DNA of 36,897 nt. Origin: Akkermansia sp. GTDB lineage: Bacteria; Verrucomicrobiota; Verrucomicrobiia; Verrucomicrobiales; Akkermansiaceae. The position numbers and the translations under genes were made by a program. How positions within the stretch are numbered: the first letter of the stretch is position 1; each line of letters begins with the position of its first letter. The stretch is from NCBI GenBank assembly GCA_017399165.1, contig JAFQEF010000093.1, forward strand, positions 1-36,897, given 5' to 3'. The notes under the pieces were generated by a model. The model did not search any database. It was not told where the DNA came from and worked only from the letters and a program-made list of their open reading frames with translations. Positions 25,619 to 34,531 of the stretch are shown piece by piece.

Positions 25619-25995
25619 ACTCTACCGATATAGCTTATGAGGTGGGTGACCAAGGGGAACGCCCTTGGGGAGAGTGGCAAGTGCTTGATAAGCAGTCTCA
25701 TGTTGTGGTAAAGAAGATTCTTGTTTACCCGGGGGAGCGCTTGTCTCTTCAGCGACATCAACACCGCACCGAGCGTTGGATTATTACGGAAGGTGTTGCA
25801 ACGGCTTATTGTGACGGTGCTGTTACGAAGCTTGCCGTTGGTGAATCCATTTGGATTCCTAAGCGCAGTATTCACCGCCTCAGCAATGAAGAGAGCGGCC
25901 CCTTGGCTCTTATTGAGATTCAGTTGGGCGATATCCTCACGGAGGAGGATATCGAGAGATTTACGGATGATTATGGTAGAGTAGATGGGGTATGA
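25615..25995 (+). CDS. Phosphomannose isomerase type II-like cupin
   Basis: The protein is 126 aa. It matches the cupin half of ManC-type enzymes: RPWGEWQVLD, VYPGERLSLQRHQHRTERW with metal-ligand histidines, ESIWIPKRSIHRL, IEIQLGDILTEEDIERFTDDYGR. In ManC this domain interconverts fructose-6-phosphate and mannose-6-phosphate. Standing alone, it probably isomerises or epimerises a sugar phosphate that feeds the neighbouring kinase and nucleotidyltransferases. Both ends overlap neighbours by ATGA, so translation is coupled. Confidence 0.88.
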   Translation: MNSTDIAYEVGDQGERPWGEWQVLDKQSHVVVKKILVYPGERLSLQRHQHRTERWIITEGVATAYCDGAVTKLAVGESIWIPKRSIHRLSNEESGPLALIEIQLGDILTEEDIERFTDDYGRVDGV

Positions 25996-26873
25996 GTGAA
26001 CAAGTCGAAAATTTACATGCCGCATGGGCAAAGATTGATGGTATTCAAGTTATTAATTTGGATACTTTCCCGGATAGAATGGAGAAATTCCTTGCAGATA
26101 ACCGGAAAATTGTGCCGCTTGAAAAAGTTCACAGGTTGATAGCGATAGATGGTCGCAAATTACCCGGCTATGGTGAGCCCCCTTGGTTTATGCCTCGTAC
26201 GATGGAGCGGGCTTATTTTTGGGGTGGAACAGCCGGGTGTACGCTTTCTCATCGCAAGGCTATTGAACATGCAAAAAAAGCCGGATGGCGAAATGTGCTG
26301 GTGTTGGAGGATGATGTCAGAATTTTGGATAATTCTGCAGCTATGGATATGCTCGAATATGCCTTGGAGCACCTCAGTGGCCGCTATTTGTTATATCTGG
26401 GTTATAGTCGTCCTACCCCGTATGGCAGAAAAGTGTACGATGCCGGAACCCATTCTTTGTGGAAAACGGAGGGGGTGCTGGCCGGGTATGGTTACTTAGT
26501 GCCTGAGAGCATGTATGATCTACTGTTGGAGCTCTTGCCTACAACAGATAATGCGTGGGATTGGTTATCAAAATATCGTGCAGTTGATTCATTCTATCGT
26601 GATAATATTGCCACCATGCGAGGGGTTAGTGTGTATATGATACAACCGGATCTCATTGACCATGTAGATGGTATATCCAGCATTGCTAATACTTATACCA
26701 GTACGGCTCATCATCAGAAAAGCATTGAGCCCTATAGCTATGCTTCTTTGAGAGGCTTTTGTCATATACTGAGTTCGCCTTTTCGGCGCTTGAAGATATG
26801 GCTTAATTCCATCCGCACTCACCGCAGAGCTATTAGAGGCGGTTTCCCCGGCTTTACAAAACGCAAGAAATAA
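25992..26873 (+). CDS. Glycosyltransferase family 25 (LPS-type)
   Basis: The protein is 293 aa. GT25 landmarks are IQVINLDTFPDRMEKF (18-33), GGTAGCTLSHRKAIEHAKKA (78-97) and the acidic metal site VLEDDV (104-109). The family adds galactose or related sugars to lipooligosaccharide in many Gram-negatives. No membrane helix is present, and the basic C-terminus may associate with the membrane. It is the last gene of the coupled cassette (ATGA overlap with the cupin), so the activated sugar made by the cassette may be its donor. Confidence 0.88.
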   Translation: MSEQVENLHAAWAKIDGIQVINLDTFPDRMEKFLADNRKIVPLEKVHRLIAIDGRKLPGYGEPPWFMPRTMERAYFWGGTAGCTLSHRKAIEHAKKAGWRNVLVLEDDVRILDNSAAMDMLEYALEHLSGRYLLYLGYSRPTPYGRKVYDAGTHSLWKTEGVLAGYGYLVPESMYDLLLELLPTTDNAWDWLSKYRAVDSFYRDNIATMRGVSVYMIQPDLIDHVDGISSIANTYTSTAHHQKSIEPYSYASLRGFCHILSSPFRRLKIWLNSIRTHRRAIRGGFPGFTKRKK

Positions 26874-26914
26874 CTCCTAATTCGTAAAAAAGCACCCTCT
26901 GTCATTGATTTGGC

Positions 26915-26943
26915 TTGATTTTCGCATCAAAAGGGGGCATATT
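26915..26943 (+). promoter_or_regulatory. Candidate promoter of thrS
   Basis: TTGATT (26915-26920) and CATATT (26938-26943) are 17 bp apart and lie 20 nt before the thrS ATG. An in-frame ATG at 26915 lies within this promoter and is not used. No transcription terminator is visible between the GT25 gene and this site. Confidence 0.4.
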
Positions 26944-26962
26944 AAGGGCTCACATCTATATT

Positions 26963-28891
26963 ATGTCTGAACAGAAAGAACGCAAGACACTGGAAGAACG
27001 CAATCAGGCAAGCGATTTGGAGCGCCTGCGCCACTCATGTGCGCACGTGCTGGCTGCTGCCATTTGCCGCATCTGGCCGCAGGCTCAGCTCGCTGCCGGC
27101 CCCGCCGTTGAAAACGGCTTCTATTATGATATTGAACTTGACCACAATATCTCTGCCTCAGAGTTTGAGTTGATTGAGGCTGAGATGAAGAAAATCGTCA
27201 AGGAGAATCAGACATTCGAGCGAACTACCGTGACACGTGCAGAGGCTATGCAAATGGCTCAGTCCGGTGAGCTGGGCTCCGTTGCCCCTCGCTCTGTGCC
27301 CTCCAAGTATAAGGTGGACCTGCTCAACCGCATCCCCGAGGATGAGGAGATTTCCATATATCGCAATGGCGACTTTACGGACCTTTGCGCCGGCCCGCAC
27401 GTTGGCCGCACCGGCAACTGCAAGGCTTTCAAGGTGATGAGCGTGGCCTCCGCCTACTACCAAGGCGATGCCAACGGCCCGCGCTTACAGCGTGTATACG
27501 GTACCTGTTTCCCCAACCGCACTCAGCTGGATGAGCACTTGGCCCGCCTGGAGGAAGCCCGCAAGCGAGATCACCGCAAGCTTGGCAGAGAGATGGGGCT
27601 TTTCACCATCGATGAAATGGTGGGGCAGGGCCTCGTGCTGTGGAAACCCAAGGGCTCTATCGTTCGCCGTGAGCTGCAGGATTTCATCACGGAGGAGCTC
27701 GACCGCATCGGCTACTCCCAGGTATATACCCCGCACATCGGTAAGCTGGATTTGTACATGACCTCCGGCCACTGGGCTCACTACAAAGAGAGCCAGTTCC
27801 CGCCCATCCCGGACCCGGATGACTTCAAGAAGCTGCGTGATGAAAACGCCAGCTGTGCAGACCTCTTCAATGCGCTTGATACCAAGACCATTACCGGTTT
27901 CATGCTCAAGCCCATGAACTGCCCGCACCACATCCGCATTTACGATAGCGAGCCTCACTCCTACCGTGACTTGCCCGTGCGCTTAGCAGAGTTCGGTACC
28001 GTGTACCGCTGGGAGCAGAGTGGTGAGCTGGGTGGTATGACTCGCGTGCGTGGTTTCACTCAGGACGACGCCCATATCTTCTGCCGCCCCGACCAAATCA
28101 AGCAAGAGGTGAACCAGTGCATCGGCATCGTGAAGCATATTCTCGGTACCTTGCAGATGAATGATTACCGCGTACGACTCTCCCTGCGTGACAAGGATTA
28201 CACGGACTCTAAGTATGTAGGTACCATCGAAAACTGGAAACTCGCAGAGCAGGCTTTGCGCGAGGTGCTTACCGAAAATGGCTTCGATTACATTGAAGCG
28301 GAGAATGAGGCTGCTTTCTATGGCCCCAAGATTGACTTTATTGTGAGAGACGTTATCGGCCGCGATTGGCAGCTTGGCACTGTGCAGGTGGACTACAACC
28401 TGCCCGAGCGCTTTGACTTGTCCTACACCGGTGCAGACAACAAGCCGCACCGCCCCATCATGATTCACCGCGCCCCCTTCGGCTCCATGGAGCGCTTCAC
28501 CGGCTTGCTCATCGAGCACTTTGCCGGTAAGTTCCCCACGTGGCTTGCTCCCGAGCAAGTGCGCGTGCTGCCCATCTCCGACAAGGTTGCAGACTTTGCA
28601 GAGGGAGTGCGCAAGGCCCTTGCCGCTAAGTGCGTGCGTGTTACCTTGGATGACGCGCCGGACAAGATTGGTGTCAAGATTCGCAATGCTCGTTTAGACC
28701 GCGTACCTTACATGGTAGTGGTAGGGCAGCGCGAGGCAGAGCAGGGGCTTGTCTCCATCCGTCACCGCGAGCTGGATGTCATCGGCACCATGCCGGTAGA
28801 GACTTTTGTTGAGGCTGTTTGCGCGGAAATTGACGCCCGCCTCATTAAGCCTGCTCTTGAACCCGAAAAGAAGGACACCCCGCAACAATAA
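26963..28891 (+). CDS. thrS: Threonyl-tRNA synthetase lacking the N-terminal TGS domain
   Basis: The protein is 642 aa. It charges tRNA-Thr. The editing-domain motif RHSCAH (H24, H28) begins at residue 23, whereas in E. coli it follows an N-terminal TGS domain of about 60 residues. That domain is absent here, and there is no room for it upstream. The editing and catalytic domains are complete: LCAGPHVGRTG, MNCPHH (zinc Cys), FTQDDAHIFC, MIHRAPFGSMERF, then the anticodon-binding domain (FPTWLAPEQVRVLPI). An insertion of about 25 residues (PIPDPDDFKKLRDE and following) precedes the MNCPHH motif. Metal and ATP-binding residues are intact, so it should be the working enzyme. Confidence 0.96.
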   Translation: MSEQKERKTLEERNQASDLERLRHSCAHVLAAAICRIWPQAQLAAGPAVENGFYYDIELDHNISASEFELIEAEMKKIVKENQTFERTTVTRAEAMQMAQSGELGSVAPRSVPSKYKVDLLNRIPEDEEISIYRNGDFTDLCAGPHVGRTGNCKAFKVMSVASAYYQGDANGPRLQRVYGTCFPNRTQLDEHLARLEEARKRDHRKLGREMGLFTIDEMVGQGLVLWKPKGSIVRRELQDFITEELDRIGYSQVYTPHIGKLDLYMTSGHWAHYKESQFPPIPDPDDFKKLRDENASCADLFNALDTKTITGFMLKPMNCPHHIRIYDSEPHSYRDLPVRLAEFGTVYRWEQSGELGGMTRVRGFTQDDAHIFCRPDQIKQEVNQCIGIVKHILGTLQMNDYRVRLSLRDKDYTDSKYVGTIENWKLAEQALREVLTENGFDYIEAENEAAFYGPKIDFIVRDVIGRDWQLGTVQVDYNLPERFDLSYTGADNKPHRPIMIHRAPFGSMERFTGLLIEHFAGKFPTWLAPEQVRVLPISDKVADFAEGVRKALAAKCVRVTLDDAPDKIGVKIRNARLDRVPYMVVVGQREAEQGLVSIRHRELDVIGTMPVETFVEAVCAEIDARLIKPALEPEKKDTPQQ

Positions 28892-28898
28892 CTAAAAC

Positions 28899-28945
28899 TT
28901 TCAGGCGGTGGGGGTGACACCCCGTTACCCCCATCGCCGCTGAAA
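28899..28945 (+). other. Strong RNA hairpin between thrS and infC
   Basis: TTTCAG, a GCGG run and TGGGGGT (28899-28915) pair with ACCCCCA, CGCCG and CTGAAA (28927-28945), leaving a small internal imbalance and a loop of about 11 nt. It is not followed by a T-run on the plus strand, so it does not look like an intrinsic terminator. It is more likely an mRNA-stabilising or regulatory structure ahead of infC. Confidence 0.6.
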
Positions 28946-28979
28946 AACAACATACAGACAAACCAAGAAACACACTCAC

Positions 28980-29633
28980 GTGCCAGCCCCACAAAAAAAT
29001 AATAACCCCGGCAATCGTGGCCAGCGCCGCGACCAGAACGCCAAAACCCCGCAGACCCGCGTCAACGACCGCATCCGCGCTCCCAGAGTTCGAGTTGTCA
29101 CCGCCACCGGCGAACAGCTCGGCGTCATGTCCACCCGAGATGCCTTGGCTAAGGCTAAGGAAATCGGCCTCGACCTTGTAGAAGTTGCTCCCAACGCAGA
29201 CCCGCCCGTGTGCCGCCTTATCGACTACGGTAAGTACAAGTACATGTTGGCCAAGCAACAAAAGAACAACAAAACAAAAGCCGTGCGCATGAAGGAGGTT
29301 AAGCTGCGTATCGGTACGGATGTCAATGACTACAACGTCAAAATGGCCCGCTCCGAGCAGTTCTTGGACCACGGTCACAAAGTGCGCTTCCAACTCCGCT
29401 TCCGTGGTCGCGAAAATGCTCACCAACAGTTTGGTTTGGAGGTTATGGCCAAGGTTATGGAAGACTTGCGTACCATGGGTAAAGTAGACCAACCGGCCAA
29501 GCTTGCTGGCAACACCGTTACCATGGTGCTTACTCCGCTTCCCCAAGGTCAGCGCGTTAAGAAGTTCAAGAAGTACGAGGAGGACGACTTTGATGCCGAT
29601 TCCGCCGAGTTCGACGCTTCCGACGACGAATAA
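28980..29633 (+). CDS. infC: Translation initiation factor IF-3
   Basis: The protein is 217 aa. IF-3 binds the 30S subunit, checks start-codon pairing and blocks premature 50S joining. The conserved core begins RVNDRIRAPRVRVV (about residue 27). It continues through GLDLVEVAPNADPPVCRLIDYGKYKY and the C-domain KEVKLRIGTDVNDYNVKMARSEQFL. A basic, Asn/Gln-rich N-terminal extension and an acidic tail (EEDDFDADSAEFDASDDE) make it longer than usual. The GTG at 28980 is the only plausible start before the core, with no Shine-Dalgarno. The usual followers rpmI and rplT are absent, and a terminator comes next. Confidence 0.95.
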   Translation: MPAPQKNNNPGNRGQRRDQNAKTPQTRVNDRIRAPRVRVVTATGEQLGVMSTRDALAKAKEIGLDLVEVAPNADPPVCRLIDYGKYKYMLAKQQKNNKTKAVRMKEVKLRIGTDVNDYNVKMARSEQFLDHGHKVRFQLRFRGRENAHQQFGLEVMAKVMEDLRTMGKVDQPAKLAGNTVTMVLTPLPQGQRVKKFKKYEEDDFDADSAEFDASDDE

Positions 29634-29663
29634 AGCCCCACTGCTTAAACGTCTGTATTATCA

Positions 29664-29707
29664 AACAAGGTACTGCGCTTTAATTTGTAGTGCCTTGTTA
29701 TGTTTTT
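29664..29707 (+). terminator. Rho-independent terminator after infC
   Basis: AACAAGGTACT (29664-29674) pairs with AGTGCCTTGTT (29689-29699), with one G-T wobble. Position 29700 onward reads ATGTTTTT. It lies 30 nt past the infC stop. Confidence 0.85.
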
Positions 29708-29762
29708 AAATTCAAATTATTACGTGCGGTGTCTCTCTCATCCTTACATCAACCTTATTACG

Positions 29763-30302
29763 ATGAAACCTTTATTTTTATCTGCCTTTATATTGCCTTG
29801 CTTCGCCGGATGCGGGGGAGGTGGTGGCAGTGCCTCCGCCAACGGTACGGTAGCTGAAATTATTCCGACGGATGCTCAGGCTTTTTCATTCTCCTCTTTC
29901 CAAATAGGAGCTCCACAAGATGTGTATACTGATGCGCTGGTGTTTCATTCCATGAGTTTTACTCAAGAGACTTCCGGCCTCGGTGGTTCTGTACCCGTTT
30001 CCTTTAGCCTTTATAAATTCGGCAAACCTGAAAAAATTAAAGCCTCCTTTACCGGCAATTGGGATAAGGTGGTTTCCGGGGATGAATTTGTCATTACCAT
30101 TGATAAGAATCTCTCCGACGAAATTCAATTCGAAGCTAATCAATTAAAATTACTGGTCTTAAACAGCACCTTGCTTCCCAACGGTCGCCCCTCCTCTTGT
30201 AATGCCCAATTTACCGGTGGCTCCATTTCGGTAAAAGATAGTTTAACCACGTTCAACCCGGTAGGTAATACGGTGCAAATTCAATACACATACGGCGAGT
30301 AA
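29763..30302 (+). CDS. Small hypothetical lipoprotein
   Basis: The protein is 179 aa from ATG 29763; an earlier in-frame ATG at 29700 falls inside the upstream terminator and is rejected. The N-terminus LFLSAFILPCFAGC has a lipobox with the lipidated Cys at residue 17, followed by a poly-Gly linker. The mature part is rich in beta-branched and polar residues with no recognised domain. It is probably anchored in the outer membrane. It marks the start of the AT-richer right part of the window. The 104 nt that follow hold only a short TTTACG/CGTAAA stem and no gene. Confidence 0.7.
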   Translation: MKPLFLSAFILPCFAGCGGGGGSASANGTVAEIIPTDAQAFSFSSFQIGAPQDVYTDALVFHSMSFTQETSGLGGSVPVSFSLYKFGKPEKIKASFTGNWDKVVSGDEFVITIDKNLSDEIQFEANQLKLLVLNSTLLPNGRPSSCNAQFTGGSISVKDSLTTFNPVGNTVQIQYTYGE

Positions 30303-30406
30303 TTATTTGTTGCAAGCTTTACGTGAAATTTATCGTAAATAATAACACTCATGTAAAGACAACTTAACAGTTTATTCCTAATAAAACATACCACCTATTC
30401 TAAAAC

Positions 30407-31381
30407 ATGATGCATCCATTAACTGTAGTATTTGCCAGCGATGAAAATGGAGCCCTCCCTTTGTCCGTCGCTGCGTGGTCTGTCGTGGAAAGTGCCTTAC
30501 CGGACACAAAATATGATATATGCATATTAAACTCCGGTCTCAGTAGCGTTACGCAGAAAAAAATTACATCATTAATTCTTAAGGCAGGAGAACGCCATAG
30601 TGTCCGCTTCATTGATGTAACAAATGTAATACCCGATAATGTTGTTGTAAAAGAACAATGGCCGAAGTCTGCTTGGGCTCGCGTTTTCTTAGCGGACATT
30701 TTACCCGATGTGAAACGCTGCCTGTATTTAGATATAGACACCCTGACTTGCACAGACCTAAACAAGTTATTTCAAACAGATATGGGAGATGCTGCTTTAG
30801 GGGTGGTGTTGGAGCATGAATCTCATGAAGGCTCCCATTTCAATAAAAGATTGGAAATCCCTCAAACTTGCCTTGGCTATTTCAACTCCGGCGTATTATT
30901 GATGAATTTGGAAGCATTCCGTAGAGACAATTTAATTAAAAAGGTTATGGAATATGCAAACATACATCGGGATGTTTTAAATTGCCCGGATCAGGATGCT
31001 CTGAACGGAGCCCTCTGCGATAGCTTGATTCAACTACATCCCAGATGGAATTGGCATGACGGGTTGACAAGACTCATCATTAAAGCAAACCCTAAAGATA
31101 AACTCTGGCGTGGTAATAGCCCGCAATCTTCCATTGAGGCCGCACTTTGGCCGGGTATCCTTCACTTTCAAGGTAAAAACAAGCCCTGGAAATACTGCTA
31201 CCGTATAGAAAAATCGAGATATGAGCAATCTATGTTACGTGCCGGTATTGTTTCAAAATTACCCCTACCGGGATTTTCTTTTACGGCTTGGTTAAAAAAC
31301 ATTTTATACAAACCGATGTATGCGTTCACATGGTGGAAAATTCGTCGCTTAGCACGCCAATTCGGCGTACATCAACTTTGA
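30407..31381 (+). CDS. Glycosyltransferase family 8
   Basis: The protein is 324 aa. GT8 features are VVFASDENGALPLSVAAWS at the N-terminus, the metal-binding DxD in CLYLDIDTL (109-111), LGYFNSGVLLMNLEAF, CPDQDALNGAL and the C-terminal HFQGKNKPW. Family members are retaining enzymes that transfer glucose or galactose from UDP-sugars to lipopolysaccharide cores and similar acceptors. A basic, aromatic C-terminal tail (YAFTWWKIRRLARQ) probably sits on the membrane. The GT2 gene follows 33 nt later on the same strand. Confidence 0.92.
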   Translation: MMHPLTVVFASDENGALPLSVAAWSVVESALPDTKYDICILNSGLSSVTQKKITSLILKAGERHSVRFIDVTNVIPDNVVVKEQWPKSAWARVFLADILPDVKRCLYLDIDTLTCTDLNKLFQTDMGDAALGVVLEHESHEGSHFNKRLEIPQTCLGYFNSGVLLMNLEAFRRDNLIKKVMEYANIHRDVLNCPDQDALNGALCDSLIQLHPRWNWHDGLTRLIIKANPKDKLWRGNSPQSSIEAALWPGILHFQGKNKPWKYCYRIEKSRYEQSMLRAGIVSKLPLPGFSFTAWLKNILYKPMYAFTWWKIRRLARQFGVHQL

Positions 31382-31414
31382 TAGTTTATTCAATTATGAA
31401 CATTAAATGCATGT

Positions 31415-32344
31415 ATGGAGAGTTCATTTTCTTGCGAAATTATTGTAAGCATTCATTGCTTAGTGTATAATCACGAGCCCTATATTCGCGATTGTTTAGA
31501 AGGATTTGTTATGCAGAAAACAAATTTCCCTTTTGAGGCAATCGTTCATGATGATGCCTCCACTGATAAAAGTGCAGATATCATTCGCGAATATGCAGAG
31601 AAATACCCTCATATTATTAAACCTATTTATCAAACGGAGAATCAATATTCTCAAAAAAACGGTGCTATTGGTAGAGCTGTTAATGCCATAACTCGTGGTA
31701 AATACATTGCTTTATGTGAGGGGGATGATTATTGGACTGATCCGTTAAAACTCCAAAAACAGGTGGATTTTCTTGAATCCCACCCGGATTACAGCATGTC
31801 TTGCACAGATGCTGTTGTGTTATCCCCGGAAGGAGAATTACAATGGCCTCGTTATCAGGATAGTCAAGATATTCCGATTATAGATACTATCTTAAATGGT
31901 GGATTATGGATACATACATGTTCTATGCTGTATCGCAAATATCTAAAAAATGATTATCCTGAATTTGCAGCGAAATGTCATGTTGGCGATTATCCATTAG
32001 CTATCCATCTTGCTCTTAAAGGTAAGATTTATTTCCATAATGAAAAAATGGTCACATACAGATTTAAAAGTCAAGGTAGCTGGACGTCCAGAAACCAAGT
32101 CAATGAGGCTTTTTATGACAACTTCTTAAGTGAAGTATATATGCTTGCCGAATTTAATAAATACAGCAAAGGTGTTTATAATAAAATTTTTCAAAAGAAA
32201 ATTGGCAAATATATTATATCTTATCTTCTTTGCGTGCCCACTATGAAAAATAGAATTTTTCATGATCTTTCTAAGATTATCAGACATCTCAACTGGACTC
32301 AGAAAATAAAATTATGGAAAATTCGGTTGGGAATTTTTAGATAG
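31415..32344 (+). CDS. Glycosyltransferase family 2 (CEGDDYW type)
   Basis: The protein is 309 aa. The GT-A fold starts with VSIHCLVYNHEPYIRDCLEGF. A nucleotide-binding HDDASTDKS follows, then CEGDDYWTDPLKLQKQVDFLE with its DD metal site. The C-terminus is basic and hydrophobic. Proteins of this subgroup are common in O-antigen and capsule loci; donor and acceptor are unknown. It probably forms a two-gene unit with the GT8 gene. It runs into the oppositely oriented GT2-glf-GT2 operon with only 6 nt between stops and no visible terminator. Confidence 0.92.
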   Translation: MESSFSCEIIVSIHCLVYNHEPYIRDCLEGFVMQKTNFPFEAIVHDDASTDKSADIIREYAEKYPHIIKPIYQTENQYSQKNGAIGRAVNAITRGKYIALCEGDDYWTDPLKLQKQVDFLESHPDYSMSCTDAVVLSPEGELQWPRYQDSQDIPIIDTILNGGLWIHTCSMLYRKYLKNDYPEFAAKCHVGDYPLAIHLALKGKIYFHNEKMVTYRFKSQGSWTSRNQVNEAFYDNFLSEVYMLAEFNKYSKGVYNKIFQKKIGKYIISYLLCVPTMKNRIFHDLSKIIRHLNWTQKIKLWKIRLGIFR

Positions 32345-32350
32345 GTAACC

Positions 32351-33364
32351 TTATTTGCGGCGTAATTTTCTCCGCAAACGACGGGTGAATATGAAAAAGG
32401 CCGGTGAAATCGCACACAACATGTAGGCTTTTCTCATTTTTAAGTTGAGAGGTGTGGATTTGACTATAGCTTTATCCATTCTTCGTATCATATTTTTTAT
32501 TCGCTGACAGCAATCGCTGAAATTATCTATCTGCTTTATTCGTGATACAATTAGAATATAAGCTAACTCTCGTATATATAGCTGTTCTAAAATGTAATGT
32601 TTATATAAATTGTTTTTCTTGAGCCAATCGTGAATTTCATCACTACGTAAAAAAGGTATGCGATAATCTTTAAGGTCATCAGCAGCCACTTCGTTTACCC
32701 TGCGCCAATGGTATAATGGCTTGTTAATAAATGAAATGCGCTGAGCTAAACATAACGTTTGCACCTGAAACAGATTATCTGTCCACCCTGCTCCGGGAGC
32801 TTCTGTAAACTTGATATTATGCTCAATTAAAAAATCCTTTCTATAAATTGCAGACCATATGCTTGGATGCATTTGTATAAGCTCCGGGTGGTCCGACACC
32901 CTAAAACTCCCCTCCACTGATGACAGTAAGCAAGTAGATGGCTTGGTATATCTCTTTTGCGCTGTATCCAAAAAATCATAAAACCACCCTTTGGCAACAT
33001 CGGCTTGATTTCGTTCTGCTAAAGAGTATAATTCAGCATACATATCGGCCTCAATAAAATCATCTGGTTCCACGATGCCTATATATTTGCCGCAAGCCAG
33101 AGAAATACCGTGATTAACAGCCTTACCATAGCCACCATTGGGTTGGTGCACGGCCACAATTCGAGAATCTTTGGTTGCATATTCGTCTACCAGAGCAGGG
33201 CATCCGTCTGGCGAACCGTCATCAATCAATATTACTTCTATTTGTTGTAAGCTTTGTGATAAAATGGAATCGATACATTGCCTTAAGTAAGCTTCTACGT
33301 TATATATAGGTACAATAATCGATACTATCGGCGAGTTTATATCTGATAAGGTTAAATTATCCAT
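32351..33364 (-). CDS. Glycosyltransferase family 2
   Basis: The protein is 337 aa. N-terminal motifs are VSIIVPIYNVEAYLRQCIDS, LIDDGSPDG, HQPNGGYGKAVNHG and GIVEPDDFIEADMY, with the DD metal ligands. Further on are SIWSAIYRKDFL and GWTDNLFQVQTL. A basic C-terminus (RRLRRKLRRK) fits membrane association. It is paralogous to the GT2 at 34532, sharing the QPNGGYGKA and IGIVEPDD stretches. It is the last gene of the leftward operon, starting one base after the glf stop. Confidence 0.92.
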   Translation of the reverse strand: MDNLTLSDINSPIVSIIVPIYNVEAYLRQCIDSILSQSLQQIEVILIDDGSPDGCPALVDEYATKDSRIVAVHQPNGGYGKAVNHGISLACGKYIGIVEPDDFIEADMYAELYSLAERNQADVAKGWFYDFLDTAQKRYTKPSTCLLSSVEGSFRVSDHPELIQMHPSIWSAIYRKDFLIEHNIKFTEAPGAGWTDNLFQVQTLCLAQRISFINKPLYHWRRVNEVAADDLKDYRIPFLRSDEIHDWLKKNNLYKHYILEQLYIRELAYILIVSRIKQIDNFSDCCQRIKNMIRRMDKAIVKSTPLNLKMRKAYMLCAISPAFFIFTRRLRRKLRRK

Positions 33365-33365
33365 T

Positions 33366-34508
33366 TTACGATAGTTTATTAATTTCCGGGTGATTTAAGA
33401 CGGACTCAATTACAGGGGCCATGTCATAATATTTATATTCTGCCAATCGTCCCCCAAAAATGATGTTTTTTTCTTGATTTGCCCGAGCTCTGTATTTATC
33501 TGCTAATTGGTTATTTGTGGTGTCATTTACGGGATAAAAAGGTTCACTCCCTTCAGTCCATTCAGTTGAAAATTCTTTTGAGATAATGGTGTGAGGATTT
33601 TCCTCTAACTCTGCTCCAAAACTTTCAAAATGTTTATGCTCTATAATACGTGTCCACGGTATGGCTTTTTCTGTATAATTAACTACAGCATTACCTTGCA
33701 GGTTTGCAATCGGATGGTATTCTTCTTCAAAACGAACGGTGCGGTATTGAAGCTTGCCATAACAATAACTATAGAATTCATCGATACATCCGGTAAAAAC
33801 AATTTTATGTGCCTGACTTTCCCAATACTCGCGACCTTTTTCAAAGAAGTCTACATTTGTACGGCATTCAATATCCTTTAATAGTGCCTCCGTCAGTTTA
33901 TTATAACCTCCTATGGGAATGCCTTGATAAGTATCATTGAAATAGTTATTATCATATATCATACGGACGGGGAGACGTCGGATGATAAAAGCCGGGAGCT
34001 CGCTACAGGGGCGTCCCCATTGTTTTTCCGTATAGCCCTTAATCAATGTTTCATATATATCGCGCCCCACAAGCGTAAGTGCTTGCTCTTCTAAATTACG
34101 TGGGGTGTCGACACCTGCAGAAATCATTGCTTGTTTAGCCTCTTTCCTTTGCTGTTCAATTTTTTCATTTGCTTGCGCTGGAGTTGTAACACCCCACATT
34201 TGGTAAAAAGTATTCATATTGAACGGAAGATTATACAATCTCCCTTGATACAATGCAACCGGACAATTTGTGTAGCGATTAAATGGTACAAGTGCGTTGA
34301 CAAATTCCCATACCTTTTGGTTTGATGTATGAAAAATATGAGCTCCGTATTTATGTACGTTAATCCCATATTTTTTTTCACAGTATATATTGCCTCCTAA
34401 ATTTGGCCGCTTATCTATTACTAAGCACTTTTTGCCTCTCTTTTGAGCTAAATGTGCGAACGTTGCGCCAAAGAGTCCTGAGCCAACTATAAGATAATCG
34501 TATTTCAT
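33366..34508 (-). CDS. glf: UDP-galactopyranose mutase
   Basis: The protein is 380 aa, normal length. This flavoenzyme interconverts UDP-galactopyranose and UDP-galactofuranose. The FAD-binding N-terminus YLIVGSGLFGATFAHLA is followed by the family motif NIYCEKKYGINVHKYGAHIFHT. Further markers are YTEKQWGRP, PVRMIYDNNYFNDTYQGIP and the C-terminal FGGRLAEYKYYDMAPVI. Its presence says that galactofuranose is part of the glycan made by this locus. It lies between two GT2 genes, one of which may be a galactofuranosyltransferase. Confidence 0.96.
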   Translation of the reverse strand: MKYDYLIVGSGLFGATFAHLAQKRGKKCLVIDKRPNLGGNIYCEKKYGINVHKYGAHIFHTSNQKVWEFVNALVPFNRYTNCPVALYQGRLYNLPFNMNTFYQMWGVTTPAQANEKIEQQRKEAKQAMISAGVDTPRNLEEQALTLVGRDIYETLIKGYTEKQWGRPCSELPAFIIRRLPVRMIYDNNYFNDTYQGIPIGGYNKLTEALLKDIECRTNVDFFEKGREYWESQAHKIVFTGCIDEFYSYCYGKLQYRTVRFEEEYHPIANLQGNAVVNYTEKAIPWTRIIEHKHFESFGAELEENPHTIISKEFSTEWTEGSEPFYPVNDTTNNQLADKYRARANQEKNIIFGGRLAEYKYYDMAPVIESVLNHPEINKLS

Positions 34509-34531
34509 GACTTTTGATTAATTAAGTATAC

